Both the position numbers and the translations under genes were made by a program. The notes beneath the pieces are model-generated. The model was not told where the DNA came from. It did not search any database and was given only the letters and a program-made list of their open reading frames with translations. A stretch of DNA of 64,000 nt from Dirofilaria immitis (taxonomy: Eukaryota > Nematoda > Chromadorea > Rhabditida > Onchocercidae): contig JAKNDB010000088.1 of NCBI GenBank assembly GCA_024305405.1, positions 1,444,001 through 1,508,000 of the forward strand, given 5' to 3'. Shown piece after piece: positions 13,536 to 28,779 of the stretch (the first letter of the stretch is position 1; each line of letters begins with the position of its first letter).

Positions 13536-16500
13536 CTATAAATTGAAGGTAGCTAGCCATAATTTATTTAGCTATAAATTATTTTTTATTAACATGCACA
13601 ATTTCTAATTTTAATTTTATTATTTATTTATAAAAAATTTTAAATATCACAAATGATTTTATTACTCTATTTGTTCGATTGATTCATCCTTTCTTTGAGA
13701 ATATAATTTTGAATTAATTAGCATTAAGAAGGTAGAAAGGGTAACTACTTAAATTAATAATAATATAATATATTCATTATATAATTATTAAGAAAAAACT
13801 GAAATAGTTATGCCGTGACCAAACTTTTGCCTATATTACGCTCACAGTATTTTCCATAATATCAAATATTGCGATTAAATAATCTAATTTATTATATAAA
13901 GAAATTAATAATAATAAAATTATAATTTTTGTAGCGAATGCATAACATTTATTATCGTATTTCTTTTTATTTTTTTAAATATAATTTATAACATTTTTTT
14001 AAAGCGAAAGAAATTATACCTCAATTAAAGAAATTATTACTCATCCTGTTTATTATAAACTTAAAATATTCTTGTTGATACTAAAAAATATTTCAATTAG
14101 GAAAAAGTTTTATAAAAATTAATTATTGTAATTCATATATATTTTTGGTTATTCATAATTGATTAGAATATTTTATCAAATAAATTATATTAAATTCTGA
14201 TTCGATCATATTTATCATGTTTTTCTTGATAAAAACTTTAATTTAAGTGTAATTAAAAGCAAAAAAATAAAATAAAATTTTTTTAAATTTTATTTGAACA
14301 AAAATCACAAAGCAATTGGTCAATTTCATTTTGATGTGTTCAATTGGCGTTGTTGTACGAAATGACGAATGAAAAAGTTTTGTGAAGAATTTTTCAATTT
14401 GATCAATGAATTTGAGGAAATTTTCGAAACACATCTTCTTTCACTTCATTTCACCAATCATTAGCTCATTTTAACGATTACAATTTACAATGTTGAACTT
14501 CATTTCGCTCAAATGAACTAACAACTGAGCATATGTGCTTTCAATACGAACTCTTTAGCTTTTGCCTTTGTTTTAATAATTGAAATTATAACGTATTATT
14601 TAGATCTTTTAGCAATAATTCAATTTCTAATATTTTTCTTATTAAAAAAATCTTCAAATTTCCTAACATCAATCAATTTTGCTAATTACTCTTCAAAAAA
14701 AAAAAAAAAAAGGAATTAGTAATATGTATATATAAATGTACATGTATATGTATATGAATGATTAGAAATTATCTATTACGTTTTTTTGTTTTTCCTACTC
14801 CTAAACTTTATTAGAAATAAGCATTTTAGAATTATTAAAAATCTTCTTTTATTTTTTCATATCATTAAAAAAAAAATTTATTTAATAAAGATAGACCCAT
14901 AAGCCAAGTGATCTATCGTTAAGAGTTATTAAAAATTATTATATCGTTACATCATATTAGTATATGTATGTGTATTATTTTGTTGATAGCATACTAGCTA
15001 AAATGCTTATCAAGCCTACTTAATTGATTATGATAAAAAGAAATCAATTAAGCTACCAAGACAAACTTTAGTTTTCTTTTTTTCTACTATATATAATTAA
15101 CTTATCATTGAATTTCCATTTCGATTTTTAAATTATTCTTTTTCTTCATTTCTTAAAATTTACTCCATTATTAAAGTCAGAAATCATTCAGTTTGATTAT
15201 TAAAAATGAATGAATTAAATTTTATTTGATAGTGATAACAATAATGATAACAGTAATACAATGATTATATTAATCAAATTTTAGCTCAATTTTAATTTTC
15301 CATATAATTCTCGTTGTCACTTATTTTCAAACTGTTTTTTTCAGACTAATATCATTACTATTATCAGTATATTTCCTTTTTTATTCCATTTTCAGATTAT
15401 TAATATTGTTATTAGTATCTTCAACATTGTTATTATTATCACTATCTATCTTTTGGCTACGTCATTACTTCTCTTATGCAAAATATTCTGTATTTCAAGA
15501 TTTTTTTCTTTTAAATTAATATCATTATTATTATTATTATTATTATCAGCATTAGTGATAAAATTTCCTTTTCTTTTCATTTTTTAATCATCAGTATCGT
15601 CATTCGAATCTTCAACATCATTGTTATTATCACTATCACTTTTCGTTTTTATTATCACTTCAAAATGTTCGTATAATTTTAAAAATTTTTAAATTATCTC
15701 AAAATTTTCACTTTTTTGTTATCAAATATGCTTTGTTTTATTTTAAAGTATTATTTTCCTAAGACTTTCTTTATTATTTTTCGAATCATTCCAAATTTTC
15801 GTTCAGTAAATAAATAAAATAAGAACAAAAGTGATAATTCAACAATTGATAAAATAGGATAAATATAGCTTATAAATTGTAGAATGAAAATTTCATGTTT
15901 ATTTTCTTACTGATAAATAGATTATAATTATCAGTAAAAGAAAAAGAAATTTTATCACCAATGCTGATAATAATAATGATATAAATCTAAAAGAATCATA
16001 TCGAATTTCCGAACTGCTATAAAATGATGATAACAGTTTCATGTAAAAGTTAATAATATTTATTAGCATTAAGAGCAACTGGAATATTGCTAATAAATAT
16101 AAGATTAATTATAACGATAAAGAGAGATGATAGGGAAGTGATAATGGTATTGCTCATGATAACAAAAAATATCAAACAAGATAATAATGGTAATGAATAA
16201 TGATAACAATAGCGATAGATAATAGCGATAATAAATAATAGATCAGTTGATTATTCATTTCTCTTTCTGTTCTTGCGATTGTTAAATTCAAGAAGAATCG
16301 ATTTCAAAAAAAAAGAATTGGCACAAAGCATAATAAAATTGTAAACAATCTGAGAAGTTTTCATATCATTTCAAATGTTATCATATCAAATGAAATCAAT
16401 GATATTTTGAAATGGAATGCAATCAATAATACTTTTTTACTGAATATTTTAATCTTTGCAATTCTTTCTTTTTATTAATATTTTATTAGATCTTTATATC

Positions 16501-18767
16501 TATCATTACCGCTACTATTATTTCTAATCAATTAAATAATCATACCTAACAGTAATAATTTATTATTGATAACGATAGGGTTTTTTTTTTTTTTTGTAGA
16601 ATGAAACTCAAATTTAAGAGCAAACATATCAATCACTAATCAAATGTAAAAAAATACGCCAAAAGTATATTATTTTACGAATGCATTAATATAAATGAGC
16701 CAAGTCTTTTTTTTATATATATATTCTTTTTTCTCTTCTTATACATTATATTTTTTGATAAATTTAAACGTTACGTATTTTACGTACAGCTGTTTAAAGT
16801 CTTTTTTTTTAAATTTTTTCTTTTTTTTTGTTTAATTCTTTTCATTTTCTTTCTTTCAATTCTTTTTTTTTCTAAAATATTAGAAAAAAATGGACGAAAT
16901 AATTTTAGAAAATTGAAAATGTTTTAGTTTTCTTTTCAAATTTTTGTTACCAAAAAGAAAAAAATTTTTTTTCTCTTTCATTTTGTAAAATAATAGCAAT
17001 TTTGAAGTTCAGTTGATGTCAATTGAAACAGCTGTTTGTTAATGATAAGATAATTAAAGCAGAAGAAGAAGGCAACGATGGATGATGATAAAACGATATG
17101 TTTTTACGCTTTTATAAATTGTTCATTTCTAATAAAAAAAAATCTTTTTATTTTTCATCATAATATAATTTGTTTATTAACGAAATCATTTTACTCATTA
17201 CGTTTACTTTTGATTTTTCACAGCTAACGAAATTATCACTATGTAATCATTTATTTATATCTAAATGTATTTTCAAGAAATAATCACTTCTTTTATATTT
17301 ATACAAATTTTTAGAAAACAAAAAATCTGTTTATGTTTTCGTACTTTTCAATAAACAATTGCTTTTTATATTTACATATGTTAAACATTCATTTGTTTAC
17401 ATTCACATATATTAAATAATCATTTATTTAAATTTACATGTTTTTACAACAAATAATCGCTTGTTTTATATTTATATGTATTTTCAGAAAACAAAAATCT
17501 GTTTATGTTTTCATACTTTTCAATAAACAATCATTTGTTTATATTTACGTTTATTAATGAAAAATAATCATTTGTTAGTATTGCATCTTTTACCAGAAAA
17601 TAGTCATCGATTTATGTTTATATGTATTTTCAAAAAAGATGAAATTTTCATTTATTCATAATATATTTGAATAAATAAATAAATAAATAAATAACAAAAG
17701 TTTCATTATTTCAATAAATAAATAAATTTTTAAATTTTTAAAACTATTTATTCAATTCTTGTAAGATTTCATATTTCATAAATAAGTTTTCAAACAAAAT
17801 TTCAAATCTTACTGATTCATTAAAATTGATATTAGTAGGATTTGATTTTTATGAAAAAGAAAGCTAAGATATTAATTAATTATTTCGAAATTTCCATTAA
17901 AATATGTAAATATTATTCGATTCCTTCTCAACTACATTGATAATTGATTATCATTATTAATTTGATAACTGTTAACAAAATTTTATCTTATAAATTTGCA
18001 TGCTATAAAAAAATAATATTCGTTGAAATGATTCTATTAGAAATTTGTAAATTAAAAAAAGTAAGTAAATTTTGCTTATTTAATGAAATTGGTAATTTTT
18101 TGTTAATTTTAATTAAATATTATTTACCATAAATATTAGAAAAATGTGTATACGCGTATATGCATATCTTTATTATTTATTCTGGAATTTTTTCTAATCA
18201 TTTAAAAGTTTAAATTTATCTAATTCATTTATGCTCACCTGTAATCCTACTATTACCGTAATATTTATATTTCTTACATCATTCCTTCTTTTGCTCATCT
18301 GTAATATTACAGTTACTGTAATATTTATCATTTCTTACATCTTTTTTTTGCAAGATTATTTCACAATTGTTTGTTTTAAAACTTTTTGAGCAATTTCATG
18401 CTGTACGAGAAATTCGAAAAAAATATTTCACAAATTTAAGTTGATACAGTATAATTATGATTAGTAATTGGATGATTTTGTTTATTCATCGAAAATTTCT
18501 AATTTTTATAAAGAAAATTGTCGAATAAATTTTAGGATTAATTAGTGCTCAAGTAATTATTTCAATTAGATATGATATAAAATGAAAATTTAAATTTTTG
18601 GTTAAATAATTTTGATATTTTAAATTTTAATATTTCATATCAATTTTTCTTTCCCAACTCTTCCTTTATATCAGTTTCAGGTTTTTAATGATTCGTAAAT
18701 ATTGCTATGCTATATTATCAACAATTTTTGCAATTATTAAAATTTCAATCGTATAACAACGAGAAAA
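13536..18767. other. Long AT-rich intergenic region with degenerate repeats
   Basis: No gene recognised. It holds TTA/ATTATC-rich runs (15.2-15.7 kb), TGATAA-rich runs (15.9-16.25 kb) and a degenerate repeat at 17.23-17.65 kb. In that repeat a block with AATCTGTTTATGTTTTC recurs at about 17311 and 17482. An AAAT microsatellite lies at 17670-17692. Confidence 0.5.
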
Positions 18768-21700
18768 ATGTTAACTGAAAAACGATCAACTGCAGCTGCA
18801 ACTGCAAATACAACTGCAATTGCACATGCAAATCAAACAAATAAACAAATGCGAACATGTTGCGATTGTTGGCATATTAAATTTGGCGCTATCGCTTTAG
18901 GCTTAATGGAACTTGTTGCTGTAGCACTAATTTTAAGTGGTATTATTAAACAAATAATCAATAAAAATCATAATAATAATTGTGATATGGAATTCATATT
19001 CAGGTAAACATAATAATTATGATAATCAATTGCTAATATCAAACAATAAATCTAAAAATTTATAAAAATTAACCAAAAAAATACAAAGAATTTTGGTGCA
19101 CAAATTTATATTACAATAAAATTAGAATTAATTAATAATTTCAAATTAATTGCTTATAAGTTTAATCAAAAAATTTTATCAATTTTTGTAGGCCTCAAAC
19201 TTAGTGAAAATTTAAATTCTGACCGATAAAAATGACTTCAATCAATATCTCATTTTGTTCTCATAAACTTGAAGTAGAAAAATTGTGAAGTAAAGAGTTA
19301 GATGAATTATTTGTCATTTAACATATTTTTGATGATCAAAATAAGCTGAAGAGAGATTATATAATATATATAACAATTTTTGATTATTTTTAAAAATCAA
19401 TTCGTTTTAAATTTTGCCTAAATTTTATTTAATGAAAATAAAAAAATAAAAATTAATTTTACATCAAAAATAATATTCGATTATTTCATAAATAAGTGTA
19501 TTAAACTGATTGATCAAATATTACTAGCAAAATTAAGCATTCTCGAAATATTATTAGCAAAATTATGCATTCTCGAAATGAATTGAAAAAAAGTAAGATT
19601 ATTGAAGAAAGTTTATTGTCTCGTAAAAATGAAAATTTTAAGTTGTATATATTGTTAATTAATTTTTTTAATTCTAATTTTATTATTGACAAATAATTTG
19701 ATTACATTTTAAAGTGAACTAAAATTCATGAAAGTCGTAATAAATCAATGCAAATCAATAAGATAATCATAATATTTATCAATGATAACATTAGAAAATT
19801 GTTAATTCGAATTTAAACGAAATTTGGAATGGTAGCAAAAATGCAAAGATAAATTTAATTAGAATATTTGATTAAAATTTTTCTGATATTAAAATTTCGC
19901 AATATGTGAAATAGATATGATAAAGTAATCATATTATTTGTCAATAATAAAATTAAGCAATTGTAAATTCGAACTTAAATGAGATATGGTTTTAAATGAC
20001 TGTAAAAATGCAATAATGATTTAATTTGAGTATTTAATTATAGATTATTCCCACAATGTAATTCTTTAACATTTGATTGGATATTGGTTGGTGATTATTT
20101 CATTGCATTACTATTATTTACCATTGCGATATGCGTATGTCTAATTTTAATTATTATTTAATCTTTTATTCCCATAAAAATATAAATTATTATAAAATGC
20201 TTAATTTTATTGATTTATTTGTTTAAGAATTTAAATATTCATTTCAGAACTGATAATAGTAATTAATAAATTTAATTATTTATTTAAGTATAAAATTCCT
20301 ATTATCATTGATAAATATATGTACATATATGCTAAGTTTAATTTAATTAAATAATTTATGTCAGAATAAATATCTATTTTAGCATTAGCAATAGTAAATT
20401 ATTAAATTTAATCATTTATTTAAGTATAACATTTCTAATGTTATTGATAAATAACATATCGTTAAGTGATAAAATTATAGATTGGTATTAATATTATAGA
20501 AAAGATGAATAAATAACTAAAATTCATTTTATTATTTACCTATTTTTTTCTTTCTTGGAAATTTCATTCAAATAAATAAATTAATTTTCATTTTATTATA
20601 TCAAAAAATTTTATTCGATTTTACTATTATCTCATAAAAATTTATTTATTTATTTATTTTTGATTTTTTTGTAAAATTTATAAATTTTGAATTATAAAAA
20701 TAAAAAGTAAAAAAAAATTTTAATAATTTTTATTTATACTTTTTTTTAGATTTTCCTATTATTTCTGGGAATTTTGATCAAATCACCATTTCTATTGTTA
20801 CCGCATTTATTAATTCAAGGTATTTTTCTCATTTCATCGATTACCTATTTTTTCATCTATGCGCGAAGTTATTTCTATGTCGATTTGTATAAACAAAGGA
20901 AAACTTTCGAAGTTTGTTTATTTGTTTATTTTTTCTTTTTCAACTTTTTTCTTAACTTCTTTTCTTTTCTCAATTTTCTTTTTTTCAAACACTTTTCTTA
21001 GCTTATTTCTTTATTGAACTTTTTCATTTTTTTCTCTCTTTTTTCTTCTTTAAATAGCATATTTAGGAAAATAAAAGAAAGTTATCAAATAAATTATATA
21101 AACAAAAAAGTTTAATTTATTTAGAATTTTTCAATATTGCAACTATTTTTTTAATTATGTAAAAATTTTGTATTATATTAAAATTAAACAAAATAATAAT
21201 AGATATGTTCGAGTATCTGTATACTGAATATTTTTATATTGCAATCTTTATAAATGATTATTTGTTAATTTTATTTTGTAATCTTATAAAAATTGAAAAA
21301 TATCAATTTATATAGCTTGCAGTAAACATTAAATATTTTTTTTTGGTATAAAAATTTTTTTTTATTTCATTTTTTTGCATAAATACATAAATTTATCGAA
21401 TATATTTAAAAGATATAGTAATGATTATTACCGTAATTTACTTTATTACAATATAATTTGGAATAAGAATTGCTACAGTATCTTTTCATTGTAAATTTAA
21501 TAATTTGCTTAAATAATTCTTTCAATTAATTTTCTGGATACTTTTTTTCGCTTATCAGAAATTATTTTTTAACGTTTTTTTTTTTATGCTTTAAAATTAA
21601 AATTTAATTGAGTGTAATTGCTACAAGTATTGATGAAATTATATATGTACGAGAATTCTTCAAAGCCTTTCGAAAGTATTTTATCGGACAGTTGTTCGGA

Positions 21701-24700
21701 ATTGCACAAAAAGAAAAAAAAGCACACAATTGAAACTTTGTAAAATTTCCGCAATACTAAACTTTTTTTTAATTTCGATCAATTTTTCGAAATATCCTTT
21801 TTTCATTTTAAAAAATTTTATACATATATTCTCGAAGATATCTAATTCATTATTTAATAGATTAATTGAAACGAAGGAAGAAGAAATGACAAGAATAGAA
21901 ATTTTAAATTAATTTACACAACACAAATTTTTATGTGTTTTGCTGTTAAAAATTGAAAAATTTTTGACAACAATAATCAGTAAAATTTTCTTAGTAAAAA
22001 ATCGAAATGATTATATTAAATTTGATATTAAAATTGAAATGATTAATTTTAATTTAACATTAATTTATTTACTCGTACTATTCGACTATAATTAAATTTT
22101 CAGCAAAGATATTTTTGGAATATAAAACATTTTTAGCTATCAAATTAAAATCAAATGAATTTGCTGCATAATGAGAGCAACTATTAAATAATATCAAATA
22201 AAAATAGATCATAGATTATTATGAACTATAAAATATCAAATAAAAATTGATCATAGATGATGATCAACTATTAAATAATATTAAGTAAAAATTGATCATA
22301 GATGATATATACTTTTTGATAGAGCTGATTTAATCAATAATCGTTTTTGTATTTAGCAGAAATGATTTTATGTTTTTCGCATAGTTAAGAAAAAACATTA
22401 AAAAAATTTTTTAATCCAAAAAAACTTACCAAGTTTTTTATTTTTTTATTCTATAGCTTATGGCATTATTGGAACGAATGTGGTTGGCAACATTATTACT
22501 TCTTCTTGCTGCATTTCAACTTTATATCTTTTTACCGTTATTAAATGTTGCTTATATTTACAGGTAATTTTTATTTTTTTTTAATTTTATCTCATATTAA
22601 ATTAATAAATAAAATTTCAAATAATAATTTGAATTAATTTAATAGTAATTAGTAATGGTATTAATAATTAATAAGAATTAGAAATGATTAATTAATAGTA
22701 AATTAAATTAAGCGGATACTGTAGAATTATAATTATTGATTAATTAATAGTAAAAATTATTGATTAATTAATAGTAAATCAAATTAAGCGGATACTGTAG
22801 AATTATAATTATAAGTAATGAAAAAGGAAATGATGAAAAATAATAGGATAATAGATAGAAATTCTTTGATCGTAAAAAAAAACTACGCTAAATTAAATTA
22901 TTACTATATTGTTAATTAGACTATACTAAATTTATTGTTATGTGATGAAATTAATTGATTAACACGTGAAATTTTATTTTATAATCACGTTACACGTAAT
23001 GAAGAATTTTTATCTGACAAGTAGCACTCTACGTAATTATTTTGTTATGCTGTAAAAAGCAGAGAAAAAGAAAATGGCCGAGTGATGGTTAACTTATAAA
23101 TAAATATTGTTAGATATTATAAATAAAGATTGACGTAGTACAATTCATAGATGAAAACTTATCATCCATCCATCTATCTATCTATTCATTGATTATGCTC
23201 AACAAATTATACGCTAAATAGTTGTTGTAAAGAAAAATAAAATATGTAAATAAACAATTAAATTTTTAGTATAAATTTTAAATTTTAAAATGAAACAATT
23301 AAATTTCAATTTTCTATTCCTTTTTTTTCTGAAAGTATAAAAGTTTAAAACGAAACAATAATTTTAGCTTTACAATTAATTATTGCTTCCGATATTTTAT
23401 CACATCCTTACCGGATGTTTAATTTTGTTTTTATCAACATATAATATTATATTGATCGTTCATGATTGATTTATTTGTTTGATTTCTTTTTTTTTTTGCC
23501 CTGTCTTTTCATTTACAACAATTTGTTGGGTTTTTTTTTTGCTTTTTTCTTTTTAAATTTTTTCTTTTGTTCATTTTAAAAATTCGAAGGAATGAAATTA
23601 ATTATTCAAAAATAAATAAATAAAGCAATTTATTCAATTGATTTAATCGTTGATTTTGATTAATAAAGCTAAATTGTTATGAATTTATCAATTATTTATT
23701 TTCATTTTACCTATGAATAATCTGATGAATTACCAATTATTTATTTTCATTTTACCTATGAATAATCTGATAAATTATAATTGATAAAATATGATATTTG
23801 ATGGTGAAGTTAAAATTTCCTATAATTTTGCTACCGTATGCTACAGTAACAATGAAAGTAATTTTTTTAAATTAAAATTTCCATGTATTTTTTATTTTTG
23901 TTTAGTAATATAATATTTGTAGGATTATCAGAATGAACGATTACGACGAATTAGGCAATTTGAGGCATGCAGTAAACGGGTACGAGATGCAAAAGCAAGT
24001 GGTCTTTGGCAAACTACCAGTTGGGGTGGTACCATTCAAAAGGTCATCAAAAAAAATTTCAATTCAAAACAAAAAGAAAAATTTAGGGTGGTAATATTTA
24101 AGAGGTTATTAAAGAATTTCAAATAAATTCAAAAAATAACAGAAAAAATCAAATAAGAATAAGAAAAGTCATTTATAATAATTATTTGCAATTAATAATT
24201 GCATTCAATAAATTGATTAATGAAAAATTCGATGGAAAAAATTTTTTCAAAAAAAGATGGAAAAGTTTTTGATCGTAATAATGGAAAAGCCTTTTGACCG
24301 TAACCTAATGACAAATATTGTTTTTAATGCATTACAGTACATCGGTGAATTTGATAGCGATGCTCGTAAGCTTAAAAACGCAACAAACTCAGTAGGACAT
24401 GTTCAATGGAATTTGCAAGCAAATATTGAAATGACTGAGCCAAAAATATATCTAATCCTGTCGAAATACCGCAACAATTGGAGGAGGTTTGTTGGTTGAA
24501 TTACTGTATAAGTTTTGCCTGTTCATTAGGATTATTTCCCATGTTGGATATGGTATTTACTTTCGCTACTGTGCTTTTTATCCTTAATTAGAGCCAAATA
24601 TGTTCAGTACAATTAGTTATAATTCGTTTAGCCTTTTGTTAAACCTTTTTAAATTTTTTTCCTTTTTTTCAATTTTACATTCATTCCTTTTTACGTATCA

Positions 24701-26185
24701 TAATGTGAATATATTTTGAAATTATCAAAATTTTTACAATAAGCAATTTTTCGTTTGAAATTTTTAAATTCAAAAATATAAAAAATTATCTTTTTGTTTT
24801 TGAGGATAATATTTAATTAAAAATTAAAAATTTCTTAATACCTAAATCATCGTTTTTAATATCATGGAATTCTTTTTTAAATTTTTAATATAAATTTATG
24901 ATCATTCTTTTGCTATAAATATCGATTTCTTTGAAAATATTGAGTTTGATTAAAACGATAATAAAAACAAGATGCCTAATCATTTTATTTATCATTCTTC
25001 CACAATATTTTTATATATATAATATGAAATTTTTCGCTTTCATTCGCTCTTTTTGGCATTATTAAATATTTATTCTATTTCTATTATACCGTATCTAATC
25101 TTTTATTATACCGTATCTAATCTTTTTAGGTAAAAAATAATGAACAAGTTAAACCATCTGGTACTGTTCGAAGTGTTAGTGTACGTATGCATCAGACACC
25201 AAAATCTTATCAAGTTGATACCAATCGTTCGATTAGTTTGCCTTCATCTACAGCATACATGGGAAAATTGAGAAACAACTGCCGAAAGGTTCAATTTTTC
25301 TTTTATTTTAATTAGATAAAAAGGATTATTAGCTTTAAACTTTGATATTATGATGGATATGAAATCAATGATCTTCAGTAAATTTCATTCTGTTGAAATT
25401 TGTATTCATATTAGAGTATACTGCCTAATTATGAAATTAATTATGCGGAAAAAAAGGATTATTAATTTTTCGAATAATTATTTGATGAAATTGCGAATTA
25501 ATATAAAATAATTAAATTTGATCAACCATTAAGAAAGAATAGAGAAAATTAAAAAAAAAAACTTTATTAATATTGATAGTTTTATTTTATATTAATCATT
25601 TTCAAATTATTAATTGTTTTGAACTTTTAAAATTTCAAAATTCTAAAATTTTTTTCAAGAAGTTTTTATTATTTCATAAAAAATTTAAAAAGATTCAAAT
25701 ATAAATGTAGTAGAGAGATGAAATGAAAAAAAAGAAAAGATAAAGAGAGAAATTTAGAAAAATTTTTTATTGAATTTAATCTTTGCTTAAATTTAATTAT
25801 TCTTTTCTTTCATATATTAATTGTTTGAAAGCAATCTTTATTTTACATATTGTTATTATTATTATCATTATTATTACTATTACTATTGTTATTATTACTA
25901 TTATTGTTATCATTATTATCATTGTTATTACTATTTCTATTGTTATTATTATAGTTATTATAGTTTTACTATTATTATTATTATTACTATTACTATTATT
26001 ATTGTTATTATTATTATTATTATTGTAGCTATTGTAGTTTTATTATTATTATAGTTATACCGATCCAACGAGTAAATCCCATGACTGCAGCTATTACTAC
26101 TACAATTCCAATGGAACAGAACGAATCTCACGATGATAATGCTAAAGTATTTTTAATACTACACAAGGACAATCTCGAGATATGA
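18768..26185 (+). CDS. Four-helix LAPTM-like nematode membrane protein, 7-8 exons, two frame breaks
   Basis: Proposed exons: 18768-19003, 20044-20134, 20750-20911, 22457-22563, 23923-24042, 24338-24486, 25130-25288, and a terminal exon from about 26055. The first exon has a Thr/Ala-rich start, then the motif CCDCWHIKFG and helix 1 (GAIALGLMELVAVALILSG). Helices 2-4 follow in exons 2-4. Exons 5-7 give a polar, probably cytosolic tail of over 100 residues. The Cys-Cys motif directly before helix 1 and the four-helix plan recall lysosomal LAPTM-type proteins and their nematode relatives; this is resemblance, not proof. Phase closes only if one T is added at T5 22529-22533 and one A at A5 24442-24446. 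The end is open: in phase, exon 8 stops after six codons, while another frame runs to 26185. Confidence 0.6.
22160..22310. repeat. Short tandem duplication in an intron
   Basis: Three diverged copies of a unit containing AAAAATTGATCATAGAT occur in this intron of the LAPTM-like gene. Confidence 0.6.
22680..22815. repeat. Nearly exact two-copy duplication in an intron
   Basis: The string AAATTAAGCGGATACTGTAG and its flanks occur twice about 75 bp apart with almost no differences, which suggests a recent tandem duplication. Confidence 0.75.
23685..23782. repeat. Nearly exact 46-bp tandem duplication in an intron
   Basis: The string CATTTTACCTATGAATAATC and its flanks occur twice about 46 bp apart. 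Confidence 0.75.
25846..26054. repeat. TTA/TTG microsatellite
   Basis: About 200 bp of imperfect TTA, TTG, CTA and TCA triplets sit directly before the last exon of the LAPTM-like gene and form its polypyrimidine-type acceptor region. The open frames across it are repeat artefacts. Confidence 0.9.
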
Positions 26186-28680
26186 AAAAAATGTATGATT
26201 AATATAATTCTGTTAGATTTAATCTATTCATTTATTCTTATATGTTTCATATTATATCGGATGAAATAATTCATAAATTTAATTTAAAAAAAAAAGTTTA
26301 TTTTTTTAATTTACAATTAAATTATACTTTTTGAATGTTATTCTTAGCTTTTCGTGTATTTATAATTAGATATATATCATATTCGAAATGTTATATTCAT
26401 TTTGTTATTTGTACATTCAAACATTTTCATTTGTTATTTAATTTTAAATTATTACTTATATTTTAAGTTATTAAATTAAAGCAAATAATATATAAATTGA
26501 TATAACTTTTTTAATAACATTTATGTATTTATAAATTTATTACAAGTGAAAATTTGAATTTATTAAAAATAACTTTAATAAAATAAAAGAAAAATTATAA
26601 AATAAAAGTATTAACAATATAATATAATTGTGAATAATAGTTTCAAACTATTATAAAAAAATATATGTATATATACGTTTAATATGATTCGTCATTATTG
26701 GTAGATTAATTTCTTTTTAATATCTCTTATTGAAATTGATTAACAATTCAAATCAAACAAATTATCAATTAAAACTACTCTAATAATTAATAACTTATAT
26801 ATAAAAGTATAATGAATGAATGATAATTAAAAATTATTGAAAAATTCAAATTTTCCATCGGTAATAAATTTATAAATAAATAATTGAAAAAATATTATTA
26901 CAATAAATAATTCATTAATCCTTTATTAATTTTCTAACTTTATCTATAGTTTTAAGTTCATTTCATACATTAATAAAATAAATATATGAATGAATGACTA
27001 ATCTCAAATCTATCCATCAACAAGTAACTATCTTGTTTTCCTTTTTTTTTAAAATCTTAAAAGATTTTATTATTTTTTAGAAAAAAAATAAAAAAAGGAT
27101 ATCATAAATTGCGCTAAAAGAAAATTCATGATAAATGTTAAAATTTAATTAACGAAATATTTCACAAATTTATTATAAAAAATCTTTTAAGATAAACTTA
27201 AGTTTGTTATAATTTGCAAAATGAATTTTATTATTGTTTATAATATTAAATTTAACGCTTTTGTTTGTAATAAATTTTGTTGTGTTAAGGAAAAAAAAGA
27301 TTTCGTTTTTATGATTTCAAAAATTTTTTAAATTATTTGCTTATTTGAGTAATTTTTTTATTTGCTTATTTGGCTTTTTTTTTTTGCTACAAATTATCAA
27401 CAAAAGTATATGACATCTTCTTGCAGTATTGTAAGAAGTATATCACTCAGTTCGACGATATCGTCACCAATTCCGTTATCAGCTCACAAACATTCCATGT
27501 TACATTAATTTATTACTAATTGCATATTTTTGTGTACAGAATTAAAAAGAGAAAGGAAGGAAGGAAGGAAGGAAAGAAAGAACATGAAATATCGTACTTC
27601 GTTTAGAGATATTTCAAAAGTTTATTTCACATAATGATACATTCCAGTGTTTGGAAAACAAAAGGAATAAATTAAAATGAATGAAGCAAGAAGAGTTAAT
27701 AGTTATCAAATGATAATTATCTTTTGAAAAGCCTAAATGATATAAATAAAATATGTTAACACTATAATTGCATTCGATAAATTTTTTCTCGCCCAGCATT
27801 TGATTTGGAATTATTGAAAAAATGGAACTTTTTTTTCTTAATATTTAAACATTCGATGCAAATTTCAAGAAAGGAAAAGAAGCGCATTTAATCAAAAACA
27901 CTTTAAAAATTCGAAATTTAAGCATTAACAATTGAAGAAAAAAAGATGGAATAATTGGACGAGATATTACAGATAAGATTTAAAAAAAAAAAAAAAAACA
28001 AATTTTTAAAGAATATACGAAAATAGCAGATAATGCGAATGATTAGTAATAACAATGACAATGACAGTTATTGATGACAATGATAATTGATGGTGATTCC
28101 CTTAATAATAATTATAAAGATGATGACTCAAGATAATAACTGGTAATAACTAATAGTAAATGTTGTTATACAGTGATAAGCATTATGTTTGAAGATAATA
28201 ATTGATGATGATGATTGATGATAATTATTGATGATATAATGATAAAGATGACGATTGAAGATGATAAGTGATAATAATGATAAGAGAGTGAGAATAGCAA
28301 CAGATTATATTTAACTGGAAATGATTAATTTATCGTTTGAAGATTAATTTATCGTTTGAAAACTGGAAATGATTAATTTATCGTTTGAAATAATATTTAC
28401 ATGTATGTAAGAAATAATATTTTCACGTACGTAAGAAATATTTTCATAAGGTATATTACTTAACATATATGTGCATATATATATTGATTATTAATAAAAA
28501 CTGTACAATAAAATCATTTTATTTCAATGATTACACATTTGTTTTAAGATTGGTAATAATATTTACCCTTTGATTGGATTCATTTTTTGCACTAATAGCT
28601 ATTCAAAATATTGGTTAAGACATTAGCTGTGCGGAATATTAATTATTAATTGTAAGTAGCAATAAGTAAGAGTAAAAAAA
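26186..28680. other. AT-rich intergenic DNA
   Basis: No gene recognised. It contains a GGAA microsatellite (about 27550-27575) and GATAAT/GATGAT-rich DNA at 28.02-28.28 kb. A short duplicated block, GATTAATTTATCGTTTGAA, recurs between 28323 and 28390. Confidence 0.5.
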
Positions 28681-28779
28681 ATTATCATAACCGAAAAGAT
28701 GAAAGGAATTGATGAAAACGAAAGAAATAACATAAAAGGTTGATACAAACTGCAAGAATCGAAAATGGCGGAAATTGAT

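Noticed and set aside
25783..26054. Ile/Leu- and Tyr-rich frames
   Set aside because: TTA microsatellite, overlapping the acceptor of the LAPTM-like gene.
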